This document shows, piece after piece, positions 1 through 7,347 of a stretch of DNA of 13,327 nt (positions are counted from its first letter, which is position 1; every line of letters starts with the position of its first letter). The stretch is taken from positions 1-13,327 of the forward strand of contig CAZHSB010000046.1 of the NCBI GenBank assembly GCA_964534945.1. The letters run 5' to 3'. Made by a program: the position numbers and the translations under genes. The notes under the pieces were generated by a model. The model was not told the DNA's origin and did no database searches. It was given only the letters and a program-made list of their open reading frames with translations. This stretch comes from CAZHFA01 sp964534945 (lineage in GTDB: Bacteria; Bdellovibrionota_C; UBA2361; CAKMMH01).

Positions 1-403
1 ATATCCCATTATCTCTTAAAAGTTCTGGACCTATTATTTTTATATTTTGATTTTTCGATATTCCTAAAAAAATCCAAAACGTAAAATGTTCTTCTTTTAC
101 ATTATTTTTAAAAACATCATGTCCAACAATTACTTTATCACTTAAAAAAACAATATCTTCTTTGTTAATATTTAATTCTTCTTTTATTTCTCTATACATT
201 CCGTCTAATATTGAATTATCTTCCTTATCTATTCCTCCTCCAGGCAAACAATAATATATTGGAGTTTCTTTTTTTTCTCTTCTAATAAGAGCAATTTTAT
301 CAAGACTTTCATTAAACAATATTACTCTACATCTAGAAGGAATCTCTGCTATATCTTGATTTACGGCATAATTATCTAGTATTAAATTTATATTGTTTTC
401 CAT
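1..403 (-). CDS. NUDIX hydrolase, 3' end beyond the window
   Basis: The frame opens with ATG at 403-401 and stays open to the left edge, giving 134 residues of an incomplete protein. A NUDIX box lies at about residues 57-79. LPGGGI comes just before it, and the core REIKEE (71-76) supplies the glutamates that bind the catalytic metal in this superfamily. Two consensus positions differ: the early Glu is Asn63 and the late Gly is Asn78, which is tolerated in many family members. NUDIX enzymes cleave nucleoside diphosphates linked to another moiety; the substrate cannot be told from this fragment. The gene starts 11 bases after the stop of the GH13 gene on the same strand, so the two may be co-transcribed. 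The ribosome binding site is weak. The family call is firm and the specificity is unknown. Confidence 0.85.
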   Translation of the reverse strand, partial: MENNINLILDNYAVNQDIAEIPSRCRVILFNESLDKIALIRREKKETPIYYCLPGGGIDKEDNSILDGMYREIKEELNINKEDIVFLSDKVIVGHDVFKNNVKEEHFTFWIFLGISKNQNIKIIGPELLRDNGI

Positions 404-414
404 TTTATTCTGTT

Positions 415-2094
415 TTACTTTTTTATTACCATTGCTTCATAAGGTGCTAAAATGCCATTTGTAAATAATTTTGTTCTTTTTACATTTGATATTAAAACTT
501 TTGAAGTTGGCAAAGAAAATTCATCAATTACGTTATAATCTACGCTCTTCGAAGCAAAGTTACAAATAATTAATATTTTTTCTTTTCCTAATGTCCTAGT
601 ATATGTCCAAACAGTTTTATTGTTTTCATCTAATAACTCATATTTTCCATAAACTATAACTTCATATTTTTTTCTTAATGCAATTAATTTTTTATAGTAA
701 TTAAAAACAGAATCTTCTCTTTTAATTTCTTCTTCTGCATTTATTGTTTTATAGTTTGGATTTATTTTTATCCAAGGCGTTACACTTGAAAAACCTCCAA
801 AATTAGAATCGTTCCACTGCATGGGAGTTCTTGCACCATCTCTTCCTCTTGAGCTAATAATTTTTAACATTTCTTTTTCGGAATATCTACCATTTTGTGT
901 GTGCTCATAAAAAGCATTTATGCTTTGTACATCGTTTAATTCATCAATGCTTTTAAAAGAGGCGTTTGTCATTCCAAGTTCTTCTCCCTGATAAACATAT
1001 GGCGTACCACAAAGCATATGAATAGAAGTAGCAATCATTTTTGCCGAGCGTTCTCTTAATGGGCCTGTTTCTTTTCCAAGTCTAGACAACACTCTTGGCT
1101 GATCATGATTATTCCAATATAAACTATTCCAAGATTTATTGTATAATTTTGATTGCCATTTGCTAAAAATTTTTTTCATCTCTACTATATCAATTTTTCT
1201 ATTTGTCCATTTAAACGTGTCACCTCCATCTAATTCTATATGTTCAAAAGCAATTAACATATCAAAAACTGTCTTTGTATCATTTGCATATTTTATAGAT
1301 TTTTCTGGTGAAGTACCGCTCATTTCTGCAACGGTCATAACATCTTTTCTTGATAAAACATTTTCATTCATTTCTTTTATAAATTCACAAAGTCTTGGAC
1401 CATTTGCAACATATGGAAAAAAATTTTCAAAAGAAGTAGCACCGTCTTTACCATCAGGAAATTTCTGGTTTTTTGAAATAAAACCGATTGCATCCATTCT
1501 AAAGCCGTCGACACCTTTATCAATCCACCAATTCATGATATCAAAGATATCTTGTCTTACATTTTTATTTTCCCAATTTAAATCTGGCTGTTCTTTACAA
1601 AAAAGATGTAAATAGTATTCATTTGTTTTTTCATCTTTCTCCCAAACACTTCCACCAAAAACCGCCGTCCAATTATTTGGAGGAAGTGTTCCATTTTTTT
1701 TGCCTTTTTTCCAAATATAATAATCTCTATATTTATTATTTTTATTTTTTTTACTTTCTATAAACCATTTATTCTCACAAGATGTATGATTTACGACCAT
1801 ATCGATTACAATTTTTAATCCTTTTTCATGGGCTTTTTTAAGCAACATTTCAACATCTTTCATCGTTCCAAACTCAGGGGAAATTTTTCTATAATCAATA
1901 ACATCGTATCCGTTATCATAGTTTGAAGACTCATAAAAAGGGCAAATCCAAATAATCGTAGCACCAAGATCTTTTATATAATCTAACTTTTTTATAATAC
2001 CTTTTAGATCACCTATACCATCATTATTTGTATCAAGAAAACTTCTTGGATAAATTTGATAAAGCACCCCCTCTTTCCACCATGTTTTTTTCAT
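415..2094 (-). CDS. GH13 alpha-glucosidase, oligo-1,6-glucosidase type
   Basis: This is a 559-residue cytoplasmic glycoside hydrolase of family GH13; no signal peptide is visible. It probably hydrolyses short alpha-glucosides such as isomaltose-type oligosaccharides, or possibly trehalose-6-phosphate or maltose. The N-terminus (YQIYPRSF, residues 12-19) and a calcium-loop-like segment DTNNDGIGD (21-29) open the TIM barrel. The conserved regions are DMVVNHT (98-104), GFRMDA with nucleophile Asp201, VAEMSG with acid/base Glu257, and NNHDQPR with transition-state stabiliser Asp331. RTPMQW (422-427) is also typical. The residue after the nucleophile is Ala rather than the Val common in strict oligo-1,6-glucosidases, so specificity is uncertain. 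The length matches the family. The start is supported by TAGGAAA 7-8 bases upstream. It precedes the NUDIX gene by 11 bases. Its role is carbohydrate use, unrelated to the neighbouring defence operon. Confidence 0.9.
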   Translation of the reverse strand: MKKTWWKEGVLYQIYPRSFLDTNNDGIGDLKGIIKKLDYIKDLGATIIWICPFYESSNYDNGYDVIDYRKISPEFGTMKDVEMLLKKAHEKGLKIVIDMVVNHTSCENKWFIESKKNKNNKYRDYYIWKKGKKNGTLPPNNWTAVFGGSVWEKDEKTNEYYLHLFCKEQPDLNWENKNVRQDIFDIMNWWIDKGVDGFRMDAIGFISKNQKFPDGKDGATSFENFFPYVANGPRLCEFIKEMNENVLSRKDVMTVAEMSGTSPEKSIKYANDTKTVFDMLIAFEHIELDGGDTFKWTNRKIDIVEMKKIFSKWQSKLYNKSWNSLYWNNHDQPRVLSRLGKETGPLRERSAKMIATSIHMLCGTPYVYQGEELGMTNASFKSIDELNDVQSINAFYEHTQNGRYSEKEMLKIISSRGRDGARTPMQWNDSNFGGFSSVTPWIKINPNYKTINAEEEIKREDSVFNYYKKLIALRKKYEVIVYGKYELLDENNKTVWTYTRTLGKEKILIICNFASKSVDYNVIDEFSLPTSKVLISNVKRTKLFTNGILAPYEAMVIKK

Positions 2095-2112
2095 AATGTT
2101 TCCTAAAAATAT

Positions 2113-2140
2113 TAAGCATACTCTTTCCTTAACATGCTTA
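2113..2140 (-). promoter_or_regulatory. Inverted repeat in the leader of the GH13 gene
   Basis: A perfect 7-base inverted repeat (TAAGCAT at 2113-2119, ATGCTTA at 2134-2140) flanks a 14-base loop. It lies just upstream of the GH13 ribosome binding site. On the minus strand the second arm is followed by ATATTTTT. It could be an operator, a leader hairpin or a weak terminator for the res operon; the stem is AT-rich, so a strong terminator is unlikely. The rest of the 2095-2274 gap is AT-rich with no gene and no convincing promoter pair. It also contains a minor CCTTT/AAAGG inverted repeat at 2228-2240. Confidence 0.35.
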
Positions 2141-2274
2141 CATTAAACTCCACTACTTGAAAATAAAATCAAAACTTTTAATACTTTTTTATTTATGGAA
2201 TTATTTAATTTTTCTTTTATTTTATAGCCTTTGTAAAAGGAGGAACTTCTCTCAAAAAAACACTCATTTAAAAT

Positions 2275-4950
2275 TTATTCTTTACATTCAAAATTTTCTG
2301 CAAAAAACTTCATATTCATATTTATTTTTACCTTATCATGGGGAACAAGTAAATATTTCCAAGACTTTCCTCCATTTTGTGTAGTGTATCTTGTCGCTTC
2401 TTTACAATATTTTAATGCAGCTCTAGTTTTTTCTCTTACTTCGTTAGATTCCACATCTTTCGCTTTTTTTGTTTCCACAAGATATATGTTTTCATTTGTC
2501 TCAACAACAAAATCAGGTTCATAATTTTTATTATTATTACTCCATGTTATGTAAAATTGTTTTGGCGCAGGTCTTAACCACTTTATGACAGTAGAGTCAT
2601 CTTCTAAAATTATTGCAAAATCTTTTTCAGTTTTAGAATCAAATTTATATAAATTATGATATGCCTTTTTAAAATTTCCAAACACTACTGATGGAATTTT
2701 ACTAACAGGTTCAATAGTATCTCTAAAATCACATATTTTGTCTTCTTCATTTTTAACAAAATTATGATCCAATATTTTTTTAAATGGACTTACATGAGGA
2801 GCTTCAAATTTTGTAATTTCCTTATGGAAATGATTTAATAACTGTGGTTTTATAAAACCCCCTATAAACTCTTTACTCCATTGAACTAACTCTTTTATTT
2901 CATTTTCTTTTAAATATGTTTTTACCTTTTCAATAATTTGATTTGCTAATTTAAATAGTAACTTAGAATTTTCAAAATAATCTACTTCAGGTATATTTAC
3001 TAACTCATTTACAATAATATTTTCTAATTTATCAGGAACAAATTTTCCACCACCAACAATGGTATCCTCTTTATTTTCTCTAAGTGTTTTTCTATATATT
3101 TCTTCCGAAATCGGCATTATATGAAATTCATTTGTATCTAAATCAAAATCATCAAACCAAGTTTTTACTTCTAAAGGTGTTATTGAAATTTGAGGAATTT
3201 CAATAATTTCTTTTTTTAAATTTTCTAATTCTTTATCTAAATATTGATAACTTTGCTGAGTAAACTCTTCCATTTCCTGTTTTTCTATAAAATTAAATTG
3301 ATCATTTTCATTAAATTTATTTTCTTTATTTTTCTTTATTACATCTTTAACTTCTTCAGAAGTTAATTTGTTTAATGGCTTTCCAAACTTACTTAATTCT
3401 GGGAGTACATCATAAAAATCTTTTTTTACATTCAGAGACGCTTGAGCTTCATTTTTTTCTTTTTTATCTTCTATTTGATCAATTTTTTTCTGTTCCTCTT
3501 CAATTTGCAAATCATGTTTTGATTTTGTTGTAACGACCTCTTTTTTCTGCATATCATAAGAAGAATCTGATATATCAATAATATTTTCCCGCCTTATTAT
3601 AGAATCTTCTTTTTGTGCTGCTTCTATTATTTCTTGAAATTTATCATGAGAAACTATTGTTAATTTATCGACTTTCTCATCACCTGTTCTTTTTCCATAT
3701 GGCAACCTTAAACCTCTGCCTATAGTTTGCTCTCTTAGAGTCATAGCCGCTGCTGTTCTTAAAGGAATAATGGTATATAAGTTTGTTATATCCCAACCTT
3801 CTTTTAGCATATTAACATGAATAACTATCTCTATTTCATTATCAAAATTTTCTAGTGTCAGTAACTTTTCAATATTTTCTTGTTTTTCATCTCCTTTTTG
3901 CTGAGAATGAATTTGCATAACTTTATTTTTATAATCTCCTTTAAAAAATGAATCTGACTTTATAATTTTTTCTAATTCCCCTGCATGCTGAGTATCTTTT
4001 GCAACTACCAGAACAAAAGGTTTTACTAATCTAACATCATTGTCTTTTGCATACTTCATTAAATTTGCTTTCGTATCCTCATGAATCCGTATTCCATCTT
4101 GAAGTTTCAATAGATCTAAATCTTTTTGATCATAAGAACTTGGATCAAAATTTTTCCTCGTTGCTACAGCAGGTTCTTTTACAAAACCATCTTCCATCGC
4201 CCTATGCAATGAATACTCATAAACTACATTTTTAAATTTTCCTTTATCTGTATATGGCGTAGCTGTAACTTCTATTCCTAAAATCGGTCTTAATTGCTCT
4301 ATAGAGCTAAAGGTTGCTCCTACTCTATAGTGATGAGATTCATCCATTAACATCACTAAATCTTTTAAACTTTTTAAATAACCAAAATACGAATCTCCTA
4401 ATACCTCTGAAAAATTACGAATTCCGACTTTATCTCGATTCATTTTATCCATATTAAAAATATTTATTGTTACGGAATTAAATATTGAATCATTTTTAGT
4501 AATTCTTTTTTTAAGATTATCTCCTGTAATAATTTGTGGTGGACACAGTGTAAATTCACTAATTCCTTTAAAAACATATTTTTTACTAGATGGCATTCCA
4601 AGATCTTGTATCAATTTATTATAAATTGTAGTTCCTGGTGCAAGAACAAAAAAGTTTTTTACATTTTTTGCCTTATACAAATATGTGATAAATGCCCCCA
4701 TTAATCTTGTTTTTCCAACTCCCGTAGCAAGAGTAAAACAAATATTAGCAAAATTCCTCTCAAATTCTGAAAAACGTTTTACTTCATTATATTTTTCACC
4801 CAATTTAATAACATTTTGTTGTTCTAACTCCACATTAGATTCTTTGTTCATTTCGATAACATCAACGATATTAGCCAAGATTTCCAACGATTCTTTTTGA
4901 GGCTTTCTTAAACTCAGTCTATTTTTAATTTCATTAACAACTCTATTCAT
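2275..4950 (-). CDS. res: Type III restriction enzyme, Res subunit
   Basis: This is an 891-residue SF2 ATPase and endonuclease, the cleavage and translocation subunit of a Type III restriction-modification complex that works with Mod. In order: Walker A ATGVGKT (residues 75-81), motif II DESHHYR (203-209), motif III TATP (229-232), then LKEGWDI and QTIGRGLRLP (408-417) as motifs V and VI. A long charged linker follows. The C-terminal PD-(D/E)xK nuclease has PDF with Asp813 and ETK with Glu826 and Lys828. Every key residue is present, so the protein looks active. A longer reading frame begins at 4989, but ATG at 4950-4948 is preferred: AGGAGG (4960-4965) lies 9 bases upstream and the start overlaps the mod stop as ATGAATAG. 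It is the last gene of the operon. No strong terminator is visible after it. Confidence 0.95.
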   Translation of the reverse strand: MNRVVNEIKNRLSLRKPQKESLEILANIVDVIEMNKESNVELEQQNVIKLGEKYNEVKRFSEFERNFANICFTLATGVGKTRLMGAFITYLYKAKNVKNFFVLAPGTTIYNKLIQDLGMPSSKKYVFKGISEFTLCPPQIITGDNLKKRITKNDSIFNSVTINIFNMDKMNRDKVGIRNFSEVLGDSYFGYLKSLKDLVMLMDESHHYRVGATFSSIEQLRPILGIEVTATPYTDKGKFKNVVYEYSLHRAMEDGFVKEPAVATRKNFDPSSYDQKDLDLLKLQDGIRIHEDTKANLMKYAKDNDVRLVKPFVLVVAKDTQHAGELEKIIKSDSFFKGDYKNKVMQIHSQQKGDEKQENIEKLLTLENFDNEIEIVIHVNMLKEGWDITNLYTIIPLRTAAAMTLREQTIGRGLRLPYGKRTGDEKVDKLTIVSHDKFQEIIEAAQKEDSIIRRENIIDISDSSYDMQKKEVVTTKSKHDLQIEEEQKKIDQIEDKKEKNEAQASLNVKKDFYDVLPELSKFGKPLNKLTSEEVKDVIKKNKENKFNENDQFNFIEKQEMEEFTQQSYQYLDKELENLKKEIIEIPQISITPLEVKTWFDDFDLDTNEFHIMPISEEIYRKTLRENKEDTIVGGGKFVPDKLENIIVNELVNIPEVDYFENSKLLFKLANQIIEKVKTYLKENEIKELVQWSKEFIGGFIKPQLLNHFHKEITKFEAPHVSPFKKILDHNFVKNEEDKICDFRDTIEPVSKIPSVVFGNFKKAYHNLYKFDSKTEKDFAIILEDDSTVIKWLRPAPKQFYITWSNNNKNYEPDFVVETNENIYLVETKKAKDVESNEVREKTRAALKYCKEATRYTTQNGGKSWKYLLVPHDKVKINMNMKFFAENFECKE

Positions 4951-5561
4951 CGAAGTCTTCCTCCTGTTCTTCATTGTTTTCCATAACATTTAAATTATAG
5001 TCAATTTTTCCAAATTCACATTTGTTTAATACTACCTGTGGAATCTTTTTTATTTCTATATTCTCATATTGATTCTTACAAAGAGGATCAAATGATTTTG
5101 CACAAATAAGTAAATTTTCATCATCATCCAACTCACTTTGAATTTTATCTAATAATTCAACAGTAACATACTGCGTTGTGGTATATATAAATGATTTTTC
5201 TGTAGATTGCCCCTGTTTAAAAAATACCTTTATGCTTGGATTATATTTATACCCCTCATGTTTTGCCATTGCAGACGCTAACATTTCAGCATCATATTTT
5301 GGATCAATTATCCACTCTCCAAAAACATCTTTCTTTAACATCGATGGCGCTAATTCGTAAAATTTATATCCACCACCGCCATTCCAATTTACAGCTTTTG
5401 AAATTCCTCCTTGATCTGTGCCATCAATAACTTTTCTTAATCGTGGCTCACAATGCGTATAACAATGATCTCCAAGCTCAATACCTATCCACTTTCTTCC
5501 CATTTTATGCGCAACCGCTGCTGTCGTTCCACTACCTAAAAATGAATCAAGAACAATATCG
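4922..5561 (-). repeat. Direct repeat, copy A: mod C-terminal module plus start of res
   Basis: This matches 6708-7347 at a constant offset of 1786. By eye, 4922-5428 is perfectly identical (507 bases). The remaining 133 bases, up to 5561, carry six mismatches, only one of which appears to change a residue (Arg to Lys near position 419). Similarity then stops abruptly where the target-recognition region begins. On the other side the repeat extends past the mod stop into the first nine codons of res. Confidence 0.95.
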
Positions 5562-6691
5562 CCTTCATTTGTTGCCATCTTTAATATCCTTTCTATTAAC
5601 ATTTCAGGTTTTTTGCCATTAGGAAACTGAACTTCTCCTTCCTTTGTTAAATTGTTATATTGTATGTCATCCCATAAATTTCCCATATTATCTAATTTTA
5701 TTAACTTATCATTTATTTCTACAACTACATCTTTTAACCAAGCAATTAAATTATCCCCCTTATAATAAAATGTACTCAATCGTCCTTCATTTTTCCCTTT
5801 TGTCGGTATGTATTTAATTGAAAAAGCTTCTCCGTCAATCTCTTTAATTTCTTCAATTACTTTTGCCCGTATTGATGTTTGTGCATTTGTAGTTCTAAAA
5901 ATTTTATCTACATATTCGTAATAAGCCATTTGCAAATTGCCATTAAATTTTGATTTTGCAACTTGATTGATTGATTCAGTACGAAAAATTTTATGCTTAT
6001 ATAGTTTTATAACATCTCCATTCCCTGCATAAAAATCCTTTATATATTCTCCATTATCAATCTCTTGCAGTACGCTTGTATACTTCCAGCTTTTTCCATT
6101 TTCACTCATTTCATTAATATATGACATTAATTCTTTTTGTTTTTTTGGAGTCTCGTTTATTACAAAATCATTGATGTTTTTCGCATAAAATAAAATATAT
6201 TCTAAGTTATCTTGCAAGCTTTTCCCCAAATGACTACCACTAACTCCAGCGATTTTTGTCTTACACGTAATAATATTTATAAAATTATTTCTACCAAAAA
6301 ATTCATCAAGAAGAACTTTCAAATATGCCATTTCAACAGCATCAATCTGAACAAAAATACATCCATCTTCTCTCAATAAATTTCTTAAAATTTCCAATCT
6401 TCTTTTCATCAACGAAAGCCAAAGAGAGTGTTCAACATTATCATCATAATGTTCAAAAGCACTTCCCGTGTTATATGGAGGATCTATATAAATGCATTTA
6501 ATTTTTCCAGTAAAATCTTGTTCAAGTGCTTTTAAAGCAAGTAAATTATCGCCATGAATAAGCATATTTTCCGTATTTTTATCACCATATGATTTTTCTA
6601 GTTTCTCTATTAAGATCCTAGGCTCAATTGGAAGTTCTGGGTCATCTTTACCAACCCATGTTAGCTCTAATTTTTGTATTTTATTCTTCAT
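4943..6691 (-). CDS. mod: Type III DNA adenine methyltransferase, Mod copy 1
   Basis: This 582-residue enzyme has motif order DPPY (70-73) before FLGSG (384-388), the beta class of amino-methyltransferases to which Type III Mod subunits belong. It should methylate adenine at N6 on one strand of an asymmetric site, using S-adenosylmethionine, and give sequence specificity to Res. HGDNL (46-50) and DPPYNTG mark the catalytic core. Residues about 137-355 are the target-recognition region and share no clear similarity with the same region of copy 2. The outer modules are almost identical to copy 2. The start ATG follows directly on the TAG of a 14-codon relic ORF (TAGATG), with AAAGGAAAA upstream. 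The C-terminus is acidic and its stop overlaps the res start. All catalytic motifs are intact. Confidence 0.95.
   Translation of the reverse strand: MKNKIQKLELTWVGKDDPELPIEPRILIEKLEKSYGDKNTENMLIHGDNLLALKALEQDFTGKIKCIYIDPPYNTGSAFEHYDDNVEHSLWLSLMKRRLEILRNLLREDGCIFVQIDAVEMAYLKVLLDEFFGRNNFINIITCKTKIAGVSGSHLGKSLQDNLEYILFYAKNINDFVINETPKKQKELMSYINEMSENGKSWKYTSVLQEIDNGEYIKDFYAGNGDVIKLYKHKIFRTESINQVAKSKFNGNLQMAYYEYVDKIFRTTNAQTSIRAKVIEEIKEIDGEAFSIKYIPTKGKNEGRLSTFYYKGDNLIAWLKDVVVEINDKLIKLDNMGNLWDDIQYNNLTKEGEVQFPNGKKPEMLIERILKMATNEGDIVLDSFLGSGTTAAVAHKMGRKWIGIELGDHCYTHCEPRLRKVIDGTDQGGISKAVNWNGGGGYKFYELAPSMLKKDVFGEWIIDPKYDAEMLASAMAKHEGYKYNPSIKVFFKQGQSTEKSFIYTTTQYVTVELLDKIQSELDDDENLLICAKSFDPLCKNQYENIEIKKIPQVVLNKCEFGKIDYNLNVMENNEEQEEDFDE
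4960..4965 (-). promoter_or_regulatory. Shine-Dalgarno of res inside mod copy 1
   Basis: AGGAGG on the minus strand lies 9 bases before the ATG at 4950. It is embedded in the last codons of mod copy 1, which encode the acidic tail. It decides the res start and implies translational coupling between mod and res. The same sequence is duplicated at 6746-6751, where it now precedes only a 14-codon relic. Confidence 0.75.
6348..6599 (-). repeat. Direct repeat of mod N-terminal catalytic module, copy A
   Basis: This 252-base stretch of mod copy 1 encodes roughly residues 31-115, including the DPPY motif. It is identical to 8098-8275 joined to 8431-8504 of mod copy 2, once the N gap and its flanking duplicate are removed. 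Identity ends at 6600, where the first codons of the two genes differ at many positions, and at 6347, just before the target-recognition region. Confidence 0.9.
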
Positions 6692-6736
6692 CTATTTGTT
6701 TTTTCCTTTTTTAATTTCATTAACAACTCTATTCAT
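6692..6736 (-). pseudogene. Relic of the res start between the two mod genes (14 codons)
   Basis: The sequence starts ATGAATAG over the stop of mod copy 2, exactly as real res does over mod copy 1. It has the same AGGAGG 9 bases upstream. It encodes MNRVVNEIK, identical to the first nine residues of Res, then diverges (KGKNK) and stops at TAG. The next base begins the ATG of mod copy 1. It is best read as a duplication scar. Because its ribosome binding site is strong and its stop touches the next start, it may still serve as a reinitiation element that couples translation of mod copy 1 to mod copy 2. Confidence 0.8.
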
Positions 6737-7347
6737 CGAAGTCTTCCTCCTGTTCTTCATTGTTTTCCATAACATTTAAATTATAGTCAATTTTTCCAAA
6801 TTCACATTTGTTTAATACTACCTGTGGAATCTTTTTTATTTCTATATTCTCATATTGATTCTTACAAAGAGGATCAAATGATTTTGCACAAATAAGTAAA
6901 TTTTCATCATCATCCAACTCACTTTGAATTTTATCTAATAATTCAACAGTAACATACTGCGTTGTGGTATATATAAATGATTTTTCTGTAGATTGCCCCT
7001 GTTTAAAAAATACCTTTATGCTTGGATTATATTTATACCCCTCATGTTTTGCCATTGCAGACGCTAACATTTCAGCATCATATTTTGGATCAATTATCCA
7101 CTCTCCAAAAACATCTTTCTTTAACATCGATGGCGCTAATTCGTAAAATTTATATCCACCACCGCCATTCCAATTTACAGCTTTTGAAATTCCTCCTTGA
7201 TCTGTGCCATCAATGACCTTTTTTAATCGTGGCTCACAATGTGTATAACAATGATCTCCAAGCTCAATACCTATCCACTTTCTCCCCATTTTATGAGCAA
7301 CCGCTGCTGTCGTTCCACTACCTAAAAATGAATCAAGAACAATATCG
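6708..7347 (-). repeat. Direct repeat, copy B: mod C-terminal module plus truncated res start
   Basis: This is the second copy of the 4922-5561 unit, encoding the C-terminal part of mod copy 2 and the first codons of a truncated res. The left boundary at 6708 is where homology with real res stops and unrelated sequence leading to the mod copy 1 start begins. It is therefore the likely junction of the tandem duplication. Confidence 0.95.

Noticed and set aside
2157..2384. Plus-strand 75-codon frame with AAAGGAGG at 2236-2243
   Set aside because: The purine run lies inside the frame rather than before its start, no start codon follows it at proper distance, and the end overlaps res. The motif appears to be coincidental.
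4951..4989. Upstream in-frame extension of res starting at 4989
   Set aside because: It would overlap mod by 47 bases and has no good ribosome binding site, whereas ATG at 4950 has AGGAGG at 9 bases and the common short overlap. The duplicated relic also matches this start.
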